Positions 22,201 through 34,100 of a stretch of 64,000 nt of DNA are shown piece by piece. This DNA is from Closterium sp. Naga37s-1. Taxonomy: Eukaryota; Streptophyta; Zygnematophyceae; Desmidiales; Closteriaceae. The position numbers were made by a program, and so were the translations under genes. Position 1 is the stretch's first letter; each line of letters begins with the position of its first letter. The notes under the pieces are model-generated. The model saw nothing but the letters and a program-made list of their open reading frames with translations, did no database searches and was not told the DNA's origin. The stretch lies in NCBI GenBank assembly GCA_947471745.1, contig CANJKZ010000013.1, positions 1,488,001-1,552,000 of the forward strand. Direction: 5' to 3'.

Positions 22201-24338
22201 GACAAGCACAAGTGGACCAATAAGAAACACGATCCAGTCATAATTCCAACCGCTGGCCTTCAGGTATGCCATCCCCACTGCTTCAGTTGGGTAGGCTTGA
22301 CAGAATGGATAAGGACTCAATGGCAAGAGAGGGAAGGCAGCTGAGGAGTTGGAAACAGATGAGCTGGGCATGAGATATGTAGGCGGAAGGACTTCTGTGC
22401 AAGGAGTATTGAACTTGCTGCTGCGGAATTCATTGACTTGCATCATGGTTGCAGCCCACTGTAGAGCATCAATCCGGTACACCCATATCCAGTAACCCCG
22501 GATGAGGGATTGGGGAATGAGGAGATGAATGAAGAGGAAAACGGAAGGGCCCACAAGAAGTGCAGAAAAGAAGGCAGCAGCAGCAGGATTCCGGGTGGAG
22601 AAGGCAATGAAACGGACCATGGCTGACCCATGCAGGACGGTGAGAATCATAATGGCATAGAAAATCCAGAAGTGGACACCACCATCACTGAGTGAAAATC
22701 CAGCCAAAAAATACACGACGATGGACCACACAGTTGCCTGAAGAAACACGAGGAAAGTAAGCTACACATTCTTAAGAAAACTTCAAAACCCCAAGTTACT
22801 GAAACTGGACATACCTCTATGATTGAAAAGGGAGCTCCAGCCAACACATGGGCCAACAGGTAGGTGTATGTGCGAAAGCTTTGGGCAGATGAATGCTTGT
22901 AGTAGACCAGACGCTCCTCCATGAATATAGGTAGCTGACTGAGGTTGAACAAGGTCATCGCGACAAGCGAGAGAAAGGTTATTCCTCGACGAAGGTTCAG
23001 GTTGCCAACAGTTGGAGGGTCAGAGGGCATCTGAAAGAAGTTGAAGCCATGGAAAAGGGACATGACCAGAATCTGCATCACCAAGACCAAAAGTCATGAA
23101 AACGTCAACAAGAGATTTGAAAAGCATGAGTGTAGACAGATTCATGACAATGCAAACCTGAATGAATCTTGCCATCAATGCAAATCGATTCCTGCATATT
23201 GATAATAGCTGACGATGCAGCAACAGCAAGAATTCTGGCCAAGGGTCCAATATGAACCGAGTATTCAACTGCTTCACCTCATCTTGTGCTTCCTTGACCT
23301 GATCACAGAATGTCAACAAATGGTTGCTCAACAAGGAAAGGAAACACATCACAGTTGCCATCTTCCATCACCTTTTCTTCTGTAGACGTTGGCTCTGGTC
23401 GTTCAAACTGAAGCTGAACCATGTTGCTACTGTCTTTTAGGTTTTCGAGAAACTTGCCAAGGTCTTGTGGGTCCAGGTCACCACCAACATTTCTCGCATA
23501 CTCAAACTGCCTTCCCATAAGTGCAAACCCAACAAGCTCATCACCTTCTTCAATAGGCCCAGTCAGGACCAGCTCACCATCCTTGCTATCCTCCTTGCAG
23601 TCTGACTTCAGCACGACTATTCTTGAGGTTTTGGCAGAGGAGTTCGCATCGGAGGCAAGACTGAGAGTGATGCGCGTGAGAACAAGCTTGGCTGGTCCAG
23701 ATATCCAGATGGTACAGCTGATGCCTTTGTTGTTGACAATGCGCATAACATCACGATGAAGCGGAGATCGTTCATATGCACGCACTGTCCACCATAACAA
23801 GACCATGTAAGCACCTCATAATAAGTGAAGAACGGAAAAAGGTGAGCAAAACAAAACAGCACGGTCCGTACCAAAGCCATTGAGGTCCAGCTTCTCATAG
23901 CCTGGCTCAAGAAGCTGTGCTCCAGCCTCTGTGGAGACAACTTGAAGAAACTCTGGCTCCGATATGTACTTAGGCTTCTTGTACCTGAGAAATAGTTACA
24001 AAAATCGGTTTTCAGCTCAGAGCACGTACACGACAGCACCTTCTGAAATGTAAGACCCATACCCCAAGTCCACAAAGTAGCTTGTTGAACAAGCAGTTGG
24101 GCCTTGATAGACAACTCGGCCAGAGTTGAGCACGATGACGCGATCAAACAGGTTAAAGACGTCCTGAGTGGGCCATTGTAAACTGCATACCACCACTGTC
24201 TGTCGGACCTGAGCATACTCTTTCAGCATGGAAAGGGTTCTGAAAGTAGACGGGCCATCATATAGCTCACTGATGTGATCAAACACCAAAACCTGAAAAG
24301 AAACCAGCCTCTATGATTAAGATAATTCACTGGCAGAA

Positions 24339-24424
<86 letters not shown>

Positions 24425-25814
24425 ATGGAACTTACTGGGTAAGCCCCAACAACGGTTTCTGCTGCTGTCAGCCGATGCCTTTCATCTTTTGTCAAGCCTG
24501 GTGATCCCACATGTGACTTGGCCTGATTTGTCAGACCAAACATCAGGAGCCTAGACTCCACAAGCGGATCCTCTCCAGCATCAAACGCTTCATGCAGGAC
24601 AGCATGCATAATCTTATCGTGCTTCAGCTGTCGGAGGGTCACAGCACGGGTGAATCTCCGAGCATACTCCAGTGTTTCACGAACAGTTAGAAGAGGAAGA
24701 TGATGATCCTGCTCTGGAACCATGCCAACGGTGCGGTGAACCTGGACGCTTGTGCTTGGCGTGTTATTGAATCGAATAATACCTTCAGAAGCTGCAAGCT
24801 GGCCTCCAATGAGCTTCACAAGCATTGATTTTCCACTTCCTGGGTGTAATACCGAGATTAATTAGGAAAACATCATGCGTCACTTCACAAGTTCATTGCA
24901 GAATTTCAACACACCAGCTGGTCCAATAACAAGGGTCAATGTGCCTGGCATGAAGTACCTGCGAATCAACGGTGGTGAAGTATTGAGAAAAGGTAGACAT
25001 TCAGTGTAAGACTAGATGAGAAACCTCGAAATGAGTACCCGGTTATGTCTTTTAACACTGAGACAGGCTCCTCGGGTGTCAAGACGTTCTTCAAGCTTAG
25101 GTACCCCTGCAGTGTTTCAGATTGCGTGATTTCATTTTCCGGGGACATGAAGCTCTGATCTGACTTTATGAATGAGGCCCAAACAACTTACTGCATTCCA
25201 GCAATTTCTTGTCGTGGTAGGTAGTGGCTTCGATTTGCCGACATACTGAAGTCCTTGAACCTTGACTACCTACGGAACCACACTTAATCAGTAGAAAACC
25301 TTGTGAAGATGCACACACGAGGTCCTGGACCATATTGTACCTGAGATGGATTACGAGGCAAGTATGGTTTGATCGAGAGTAGATAGTTTCTCAGTCCAGT
25401 CTTCAACAGCAAACTTGTTCCACGAGGCATTTCAAGCTCCTCAATCTCCTCGTCGCCCGTCAATGCTGAAAAATCCTTTACGGTTGAACTGACAAGGTTT
25501 GCTGCCTCCTTAGACAGGCCATGGCTCTTGAGAACATCGTGATAAGCCTTGATAAGATGGATCAAAGCTGCTTCGCCAACGCCATTTAGAGCCTCAATCA
25601 AACGCAAGTCATCTGTTTCTGATATTTGGGAACTAAGACGCCGAATGGCTTCTGACAGTCCTGAACTTTGCCGACGAACAGAGTGTGAGATCCCTGAGGA
25701 TTGGCGACGCATCGAGACTGTATGTGATCCCTCATACCAGTTGTCCACCTCCTCACTCAGCCGACGAGGTGGTTGAGGGGTTTCAACATGGGGAACGACG
25801 CCTTTCTCATCCAT
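19209..25814 (-). CDS. Full-size ABCG (PDR-like) transporter, paralogue 1, degenerate ATP sites
   Basis: Membrane protein of NBD1-TMD1-NBD2-TMD2 order, 1704 aa. Exons: 25814-25341, 25269-25192, 25106-25039, 24958-24915, 24839-24436, 24292-24063, 23984-23872, 23784-23372, 23298-23158, 23072-22815, 22737-21753, 21670-21462, 21377-21174, 21070-20918, 20790-20029, 19947-19774, 19674-19555 and 19493-19209; all phases agree. NBD1: Walker A GPAGSGKS (219-226), signature replaced by LTKDERHRLTAAE, Walker B VLVFDHIS with His362 for Glu. An extra PDZ-like domain lies at about 471-608. NBD2: GGRGAGKT (1055-1062), GGSGLVFTEKR, Walker B LFLDTP with Thr1189 for Glu, Asn1222 for the H-loop His. TMDs are hydrophobic and Trp/Phe-rich. 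Introns are short and free of exon copies. Transport activity is doubtful; substrate unknown. Confidence 0.9.
20824..20851. repeat. Poly-A run in ABCG1 intron 14
   Basis: About 28 consecutive A on the plus strand, a poly-T in the transcript. It lies just upstream of the acceptor of exon 20790-20029 and fits a polypyrimidine tract. Confidence 0.9.
24341..24420. repeat. (GA)n microsatellite in ABCG1 intron 5
   Basis: About 40 GA units within the intron 24435-24293. This is the only sizeable repeat in the compact ABCG1 gene. Confidence 0.97.
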
Positions 25815-26625
25815 GGTTTCTTCTTGTTCTGCCAGTGAAAAAAACTTGCAGAAATCTGTCTGTGATGTTCAGCTTAGAAAACTAGACATTGCGCGTGGTT
25901 TGAAGCTCACAGAATTATGGCGGATAGCTGGTGGATAGCTCATTCGACCTTAGCCGTTATAACAGAACCAGAACTAGCTTAGCCACTGATGAATTGGAGA
26001 ATGCCGGCTGACATAACCTGACTCTAGTTCAACGAACGAAAGCGGATTCTGTGTTCTCGGAGAATCCACTTTCATTCGTTGAGCCCAGCTCACTCCGGGC
26101 GTGTTCAGAGAGGAATGGGAACGAACACGCTTCTCAAACACACCCAGTAACCCGCGTGGGGAGGCTCGAACTGCATTTGCGACGAATGTGCTGTATTTGC
26201 GACGAGCTCAAACTGACAAATCTCAAATGACCTAGTTCGCCCGAACGAAGAACAAGCAGCATTTCGTGTTCCATACTGCCCAAACGAAACGAGGCAGTAC
26301 AGATCGTGTTCCATCCCTCACGTCGGGTCAGATCAGAATAGCATCGGTTCCTTATGAAGCAATACAATACGGTGCTTTCTGGTTTGGAAACCAAGTTGGT
26401 ATTTACAATCCCTGACGCATTCTACGTTCTCGTGTGCCAAGCCAAACAAGCTTATCAGGTGCTCAAGGCGCATGGTCCGTTTTGCCTCCCCTATTCCCCC
26501 GCTCCCTCCGTCTATGGTCACTTTTTCTTGAAAAGGCTAAATAGCTGAAACCTTGTGATTAAACCACAGCCGACTGTTTCTGCCGTCCTTGCGCAGAAGA
26601 GGGAGAAACGAGCAGTCAATCCATA
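25815..26625. promoter_or_regulatory. Divergent promoter region of ABCG1 and MED6
   Basis: The 811 bp separate two outward-facing start codons, so the promoters of both genes must lie here or overlap it. No TATA element could be assigned. It contains the hairpin 26030-26081 and a shorter inverted repeat at about 26273-26300 (ATACTGCC...GGCAGTAC). Confidence 0.6.
26030..26081. repeat. Hairpin, 21-bp arms, 10-nt loop
   Basis: Arms 26030-26050 and 26061-26081 (CAACGAACGAAAGC... against ...TTTCATTCGTTG) are complementary at 19 of 21 positions around GTGTTCTCGG. Both mismatches leave a G-T wobble on one strand. It could be a structured RNA, a dyad binding site or a remnant of a small inverted-repeat element. 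Confidence 0.85.
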
Positions 26626-28032
26626 ATGGCGGCATTTCCACCGCAAAATCCGCCGGGGCCTCCGCAACCGGCCGTGCCGTCATTAGATCTCACGGGCCTA
26701 TGTTTTCGCGACCAAATATTTCTAAATTTCGTTGGCGGATGCCTCGTGCCGGGTAACGTGTTTGACTATTTCGCTAACTCGCCGTTCTACGATCGCACGT
26801 GCAACAACGAGCAGCTGAGGATGCAGGGCATTCATCCTCTTGACACAGCGCGCCTCAGGTAGGTGTTATCTCAGTTAAGCATTTGTGCTAGGTCATGTTC
26901 GTGTGTCAAAATCCTTGCCTCTGGTGCATCTGCGTTTCCGTTGTGGAGAGCTCATTTGGTTCTGGCTCTCCAGCCATCTTGCCTTTGAAAGGAGAGTCCG
27001 CTTTCTAGGCAACTCTAGATATAAACTACGTCCACAGCAACTCAAACATGGGAACTGCACACAAGTCTTCCTCCTATGGGGCTTCATGTTCTGAGGTGTC
27101 TCATGTTATGGCGCTTACTCCTACGCAGGCGCATACTCCTACGCATGCGCATACTCCTATGCTGGTTCTTACTCCTATGCTGGCCCATATTCCTATGCTG
27201 TCTCTTACTCCTACGCTGGTGTTTACCCCGACCATCCTCTTACCCCTATGGTGGAGCTTTATCTCCTTCCCCCCTCCCCCCCCCCCCCCCCCCCCCACAC
27301 CCCCACCCCACCCCTCTCACCCTTCTCTTTCCTTCTCTTTTCCAGCATCCTGGAAGAGGGTGTGATTGTTTGCTGCACATGGAGCAGATTTGAGACGTCT
27401 TACAAATCGTTTCCTCCTTGTTCTCTCGTCCAGGGAGATGCTGGGGTGGAAGTTCTCGCTTCACATGGCCGCAGAAGCACTTTGAATCCTCCACGTGTTG
27501 AGACGTCTCACCACTTGTTTCTTCCCTGTCCCCTCGTCTAGGCATATGGTGGGTTGGGATGGGTGCAAGTACTCGCTGCACATGGCTGGCACAAAGGCCC
27601 CTTCGAATAATCCTTGTTTAAAAACGTCTCACAACAAACCGTTTCTTCCCTTTCCCCTCAACTAGGGAGGTGAAGTGGGAGTGTTTGCTGCAAATGGCTG
27701 GCGTAGGAGCCGCTTCCAATCCTCCTTGTTTGAAAAAGTCTCACATGAACCCGTTTCTTCCCTCTCCCCTCGTCCAGGGAGATGGTGGGGTGGGAATATT
27801 CGCTGCACATGGCACAGGAGCCTCATTTGTTCGTGCTGCGGAAGCAGAAAAGGGACGGTTCAGATCGCACCACGCCCGTGGCTGCATACTACATCCTGGA
27901 TGGGTCCATCTACCAGGCCCCTTCACTGCATGCCGTTATTGGTTCTCGGATCGTGAGTCACTCCGTCAGTCTAACAGTCAGTCGGGCATTCAGTCAGTCA
28001 GTCGGGCATTCAGTCAGTCAGTCTGTCTGTCT

Positions 28033-28063
<31 letters not shown>

Positions 28064-28229
28064 AGTCAGTCAGTCAGTCAGGTCAGTCAGTCAGTCAGTC
28101 AGTCAGTCAGTCAGTCAGTCAGTCAGTCAGTCAGTCAGTCAGTCAGTCAGTCAGTCAGTCAGTCAGACTGTCAGTCAGTCAGTCAGTCAGTCAGTCAGTC
28201 AGTCAGTCAGTCAGTCAGTCAGTCAGTCA

Positions 28230-28260
<31 letters not shown>

Positions 28261-30154
28261 TGTCTGTCTGTCTGTCTGTCAGGCCGTGTCAGGCCATGCC
28301 TGTGCTTCTGTGTGGTGAGGCGTGTCTACTCTAGACCATGCAGTGCCACTGGTAGCCTACCCTATGGCACTACTCTGGGATCCGATTGTTGCAGGCCATT
28401 TCTGAGAATCTCAAAATGCGACATTGCTGCATGCCCTCATCGTCTCAACGCTCATTCTCTCAGAACATGCAATGTTTTCCCTTATGCTGACTTTCTGTGG
28501 AATCGAAAGCTCAGTTGACTGTTATCATGACTAGAGGTTTGCTTTTACCAGGCTCAGCCGCGGCGTGCTGCAATGGCCCTATGTGTGCTCCACTGTCATT
28601 TGGCAATGACACTGCTGGCCATGCTCTCACTGCCTCTCATTTCGCTATGACGCTGCTGGCCATGCTCTCACTGCCTCTCATTTCGCTATGACGCTGCTGG
28701 CCATGCTCTCACTGCCTCTCATTTCGCTATGACGCTGCTGGCCATGCTCTCACTGCCTCTCATTTCGCTATGACGCTGCTGGCCATGCTCTCACTGCCTC
28801 TCATTTCGCTATGACGCTGCTAGCCATGCTCTCACTGCCTCTCATTTCACAATGATGCTGCTAAGCATGCCCTCGCTTCCCACCTGTGCTGTTACCTTCC
28901 TCCAATTCTCTCGTTTCCTTCTTCCTCCTCACCTGTCTATCAATTCTCTCGTTTCGCCCCTCCGCTCCTCTTCTCTTTTCATCCCCAACGCTTTCAATTT
29001 CAATCCAATCCCAATCCTCAATCTCATGCCCTGTCCCCATTCCTCCCTCTGCCCCCTCCCCCCTCGTCCCTCCTCCCCTCCCCCAGTGCCGTGCCCTGCA
29101 TCATCTCCGGGCAGCCTTTTCTATGACCCGGGCGGCTCTCGACAATCCCGAAGCTGCCCGGTCAAAAGAAGGTATGGGGCATGGTGGGAACGATGGGTTT
29201 CTGCAGAGATCATAGCTACTACAAGGAACAACAGGGTTGTTCCATCCTCTTCCCACCTTCCTCACTTCTCATGTCACCCCAGCAGAGCGGTCAGGGTCGG
29301 AAGGGGCGTCAGTTGAAGCCCCTGACACGCCAGCAGCATCAGAGGCAAAGCCAACCGCAGCAGACGTGAGGGAGGGCACAACTGGACCATGTCATCATGA
29401 CCGTTGTCCGGAAGCTCACCCCAGCTCTACCTCCCCCATATATCAGGCTCGTCATTTCACACCCAGTCAAGCTTTTCGAGACATAATCAGAATCGTTCCA
29501 CACTCGTGTTTCCTGCCTTTCCCCGTCTGAACAACCCATCTCGCCCCAGCAGAGCGGTCAGAGTCGGAAGGGGCGTCAGTTGAAGCCCCCGACACGCCAG
29601 CAGCATCAGAGGCAAAGCCAACCGCAGCAGACGTGAGGGAGATGGCACGACTGGACCACGTGATTATGAACGTTGTTAGGAAGCTCACCCCAGCTCCACC
29701 TCCCCCAGATATCGCCTTGCCGGCGCTGCCACAGCCAGTAGCAGCAGGTGAAGCAGCAACGGCAGAGGACAAGACAGGAGGGGCGGGTACCGCTGCTGCT
29801 GGTGCTGCTCCTGGTGCTGCTGCTAGTGCGGCTGGTGGTGCTGCTTCTGCTGCTGCCCCTGCAACTGGTGCTGGGGCGACTACAGGGGCTGGGAAGAAAG
29901 CAGGGGCAGGTAAAGCGTCGACAGCAAGGAAGGCGGGGACAGCGAAGGCGAGAGCTGGGTCAGGTGCTAAGGCTGGTGCTGCAGGGAAGAGTGGTGGTGC
30001 CGCTGCCGGTGGTGGTGCTGGTGGTGCTGCTGCCGGTGGTGGTGCTGGTGGTGCTGCTGCTGCTGCTGGAGGGACCAAGACAACAAAAGCAGTGCATTCG
30101 AAGCCCACACAAGAAGGGGAAGTACGGAAAGTGAAGAAGGCCAGAAAGGCTTAG
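26626..30154 (+). CDS. MED6: Mediator complex subunit 6
   Basis: Head-module subunit of Mediator, acting in the nucleus in RNA polymerase II transcription. Four exons in phase: 26626-26858, 27778-27952, 29087-29171 and 29550-30154 (365 aa). Exon 1 carries [22 protein letters not shown] and [14 protein letters not shown], the MED6 core. Exon 2 has [20 protein letters not shown] and [12 protein letters not shown]. Exon 3 has [16 protein letters not shown]. Exon 4 has [20 protein letters not shown], then an Ala/Gly-rich low-complexity tail and a basic C-terminus ([10 protein letters not shown]). The ATG at 26626 directly precedes a Pro-rich start as in plant MED6. The tail is longer and more Ala-rich than I expect for the family. 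Introns 1-3 are filled with repeats and exon-edge copies. Confidence 0.92.
27116..27230. repeat. 18-bp imperfect tandem repeat, ACTCCTATGCTGG type
   Basis: Six to seven diverged 18-bp units in MED6 intron 1. A poly-C run follows at about 27272-27297. Confidence 0.85.
27340..27777 (+). repeat. About 110-bp array copying MED6 acceptor + exon 2 start
   Basis: Four diverged copies precede the real exon 2 (27778). They begin at about 27343, 27433, 27538 and 27666. Each has a pyrimidine tract (CGTTTC.TCC.T), an AG, and a decayed exon start encoding a W-(E/K)-x-x-L-H/Q-M-A-like peptide. Between copies lies a decayed TTTGAGACGTCTCA palindrome. Only the last copy continues into a full exon. Confidence 0.85.
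27966..28285. repeat. (GTCA)n tetranucleotide microsatellite
   Basis: About 75 copies of GTCA with some GTCT units, starting right after the MED6 exon 2 donor at 27953. It is intronic. Confidence 0.97.
28600..28865. repeat. 41-bp tandem repeat, about six copies
   Basis: The unit begins GCTATGACGCTGCTGGCCAT and ends CACTGCCTCTCATTTC. It lies in MED6 intron 2. Edge copies are diverged and central ones nearly identical. Confidence 0.92.
29272..29455 (+). repeat. Upstream copy of MED6 exon 4 start, frameshifted
   Basis: Copies 29545-29725 (acceptor + [17 protein letters not shown] region). After the GTGAGGGAG codons it lacks the AT of ATGGCACGA, so the conserved helix is out of frame. It is therefore a pseudo-exon; the second copy is the coding one. 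Confidence 0.88.
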
Positions 30155-30912
30155 TTTATGCTTACGCTCCGAAGTTGTGGGTCGAGTTGGCTGATATATG
30201 GTGTATAAATCAGCCTTTCAAGAAGCGCACTCACAGAAGCATGTCAGAGGATGATAGCAGGTACCGGTATTCTTCACAAACCATGAGGGAAGGTTATGCA
30301 TCAATTTGAGTAAGCATTTTTCACAACCCAGTGCATCTCCCCATGCATTTATATATATACAATGCAATGCATAACATGGTACAGGTCTAGGAGATGCTGA
30401 AGCATTTGCCCTCTTGCACTGTCAGTGTGCCCCCATGACTCATGCAGGTACTCAAGCTACATCATGGACAAAAACCTTCAGGCAGCCCGTCTCCATATTT
30501 CAGTAAATCCCCTACCACACCCACAGTTTTTCTTTCCCACCCACCCCCCCTTCCCTTCCATCCTTCCCCCGTTTCTCCCCATTTCCCCTCTTCCTCCCTC
30601 CTTCCCCCATCCCCAGGCCCCACCTCCCCCGTCCCATTTTCCCCCCTCACGCCCTCACTTTTCCCAACTCCCGCTTCACCAACTCACTTTGTACACTTTC
30701 CGACAGGCAAATACCCAACCTATGTAGCGCTCGTTATTCCTAACTAACATAACATTACTCGCTTCTTGCCCCGGCCGACCATGTTCCCACAGGTCCCCCG
30801 CCCCGCCCACCCCATCGTCTTGCGTAAAAGGTTGAATGTAAACGTAGTGAATGTGAACGGAGTCTCGTGTCCCTTGACCTGTCCGCCGTTTGTTTAATCT
30901 CCTCTCCGCAGT
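30155..30912. other. Convergent intergenic region
   Basis: Between the MED6 stop and the stop of the small minus-strand ORF. It holds a C/T-rich tract at about 30530-30670 and a short TATATATA near 30350. No gene or RNA is recognised. Confidence 0.6.
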
Positions 30913-31119
30913 TTATTCCTGCATCATTAAATGCCGTGCGCCGAAAAAAGAAGCAGCGAGCAGCACGGCCACGATTCCCGCCACCACCAGGGTCGCCGCG
31001 GTGTAGCTTCCGCGTTCGCCGGGCTGCTTCCAGAGCGTGTCGTGCGCGTGGCGCGCCTTGCGGTGATCGTGGCCCTCGTGCCTTCCCATAACGCGCCGAC
31101 GCTCCGCCGACGGTGGCAT
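30913..31119 (-). CDS. Small single-pass membrane protein (unrecognised)
   Basis: A 68-residue reading frame from an ATG at 31119 to a TAA at 30913. The N-terminal 38 residues are hydrophilic and His/Arg-rich. They are followed by PGERGSYTAATLVVAG and one clear hydrophobic helix at about 41-60, then the short tail ARHLMMQE. GC content is higher than in the flanks, which fits coding sequence. It resembles in general form small plant organelle or ER membrane proteins, but I do not recognise a family. It could also be the last exon of a longer gene. Confidence 0.5.
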   Translation of the reverse strand: MPPSAERRRVMGRHEGHDHRKARHAHDTLWKQPGERGSYTAATLVVAGIVAVLLAASFFGARHLMMQE

Positions 31120-34100
31120 GTGACGGACCTCTGCACATGCGGGAAGAACGGTACAAGGAAAAGAAAGTGAATATTGCAGGAGCTTGTAGAGGTAGATTTG
31201 TGAGAGCGGATGAGGGGTTGAGAGAGATTAGCGCGAGAACGGAATGTCGAGGTAGAAAATGGTGCATAATGAAAGCGAAATCAGCTGCAGCAGTCTGTCT
31301 CGAGAGCTTGAGGAGACCTTTATTTGCCATTTTCCCGACACTGGAGTCGTGGGAGTGCGATAATCCCACGAAGCGTGAACCTGTCTTCGTCATAAAAAAA
31401 AAAAAACGTAAATCTTGCGAAAGGACTAATCCTACAAGTCGGAAACCGATGGAGCTGGGACTTTATTCACGACGAATGACGAACATTTGCAGTGCTCACA
31501 TTGCAAGAACAGACATGCAATTGTAAACTATTCACGCACATTTTTGTACGAATGGAGCTGGAAGTCTGGCATTCAGCTCTTGGCATGAATCTGTGGAACA
31601 ACATTGGTAAGGGAAGAAAATGACGACTTCTATGGCATTCGGGCAGTCTATTGCGTCTGATTCCCCAAGATTACATAGAACAGTTTGAGAGAGGTTCAGA
31701 CTGCTTCCAGATTGTGGTTCCGTGGAAGTGGGCGAAAACACTCCCTAATTATACCGCAACATTCACATCCTACATTTGTTCGTGTTTCGTGTTTTACCTT
31801 TACATTTCCTCAAAGCCAGGGCAGCACCATGTTCGCCTCAACTGTTGCTCGACAATCCAGCAAGGCCAGAAAGTGCGGAAGCCCAATGACGGAAAATTTG
31901 GCGAGGCAGGTTACCATGGCCACGATAAGCCTTGTCAGCTTTGGCGAAACCTGTTCACTAGCCAACATCGATTTGCGGTGCTGACTTGGTGCGACGCAAC
32001 GTCACATAATCACTTGCATGCGTGGAACAGTCTCGACACTCTAATCGGGCCGAAGTTGGGCCCCTCCTTCCGAAGCCCGGGGTCCGAACCCAGCCGATGA
32101 AAATGAATATTCTAATATAATAACGAAAAGTGAGGCAGCATCTCATAGAAATCGCCTTCCGCTCTCAGAATTCCACTCCGCACTGATTTCACAGGGTGTA
32201 AAGCGCGAAAATACATTCCGCCCCGCTTGTCAACCACGGTGCCATGCCTTCTCCCCACGAAAATCTACCAGGCTTGCATTCACTCGCGCGATTTGTTTTT
32301 CCTTAGCCCCACTTGTCTCGATTTGTAACAAACATACACCCATCCACCCGGAATTCGTGGAAACGTACTTTATTGCGGGTGTAAATAGCCCGAGTGTTCG
32401 CGGGGTTTGCCTGCTGATCTGGCCTGTGAGTTCGCGGACTTCTAACTTTTGGGGCACGAGACATGAATTTACCCTGCATTGTCCCTGCACAGCGGGCTTT
32501 CACTCGGTGGCGCGAAACATTTCGCTTCAGCTAAACGAATTTTTGCGCTACCACTGTGCTCACACTCGTGTGGAATTTTCGCGGTGAGTTTCTGGACTTT
32601 TCCCACTCGGTAAATTGGTATGTGCTTGAAGTTGGTGCAGAGCATGTAGTCGGCGGGTGGGGCGGGCGTTGTCCGTTTATATATTTGCTTTTGGCGCACT
32701 CATGTTGCCCCCAAATTCGTACACGTGGATATAGATTGACTTCGCTAGTCAAATCGCCTGTATGTTTGCGGATTTTCAGCGGGGAATTCCGCGCGAAAGA
32801 CCTTTCATTAAGTGACGCGAAAACTTACGGGACACTTTCAAATTCTTTGTTCGCTCTTGTGGATTCAGTACGGTAAACCGCATAATCTTACGGTTTTAAA
32901 CGGTATAATATCACAACCGTTGTGAACCTTTTTGTATCGTATTTGACCGCGGGAAACGAACGGAAAATGCAGACGCGGAAAGTTCTTTGGTTCGCTTGTG
33001 AATATCACCAGGCAAGTTCACGGATTTCAGGTTTTCGCTGCTCAATTTATATTTTTTATAGTTTGTTTTCTCCCAACAACTGCGGATGTTTTCGCGCGCA
33101 ATACTTTTGCATTCGCAACTTGAAATGTACGAATTGTGCTGGCGCAAATGAGCCGCGGATGTCGGTGGTGAAAACTTTGACAGAAACGCAACCGCGAAAA
33201 CTTCTTCATGCACTTGTCTTTGCCCCAGAATTCGTGGCACGCATGAAGCGATTCGTTTTGGTGGTGAATATCGTCCGTGTCCTCGCGGATATATAACTTT
33301 CGCTTAACCACTTATCTTAAGTTTTCTCAGCAACAGCGTGAATATCTGAGCGCGAAACTTTCGAGGGGTGCGAAAACAATCGGCGCATGAATGTGCCGCA
33401 GATGTCGGTGGTGCCCCTGCAAATACAGTGTACAGTGGCCCGATTGTTTCGCGGTCATGATTAATCGCGGTCACGAACGTACACGTACACGCCTTTTTCG
33501 GTTTTGTTTTTTTCGTGTCAGCTGCACACAGGTGATTCCGTCCGATGAATATGTTGCGTGAATGAAACCACGGTTTGTTTCTCCTTATTCTAGTTTTCTC
33601 TTTCGCTCGCGGGAGCTTGGTTGCAAGTCGGGGAGGCGTTCCTTAGACGGTTTCGCGGATGTTGTCATTCACGTAGACGCATTTACGCGGGTGAACTCTT
33701 TATTTGTAGCGATAAATGTTATCAGGAATCTTCATGCGCGCGAGGAAATTCCCCACGCCCGTCCGTTACCCATCTTTCCCAAGTTTCGTGGGGCGCGCGA
33801 AATGCTGTGCCAGATACGGTTAAGAACGGTAAAGACCTTTCACCGCTGCGAGTTGTGTTTGTACCGTATGTGACCGTGGGAAATAAACAAGAAACCGTAC
33901 ACCATTGTCGTATTTGCTTCCCCAGTGGATATCACTAGAAGCTTTCGCGGATTTCAGATATTTGCTGTTGTAGTTTGTTTTATCCCAGCAACTGTTGATG
34001 TTTTCGCGCGCGAAACTTCACTGGGTGGCTCGAGAAGTATTGCTGCTTGGTGGCGCGAAAACTTTTGTGTGTGCTGTACCGCACGATCTATGCTGGCGCA

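Noticed and set aside
29467..30108. Minus-strand Ala/Pro-rich 213-codon frame
   Set aside because: Antisense shadow of the GC-rich, Ala/Gly-rich MED6 exon 4.
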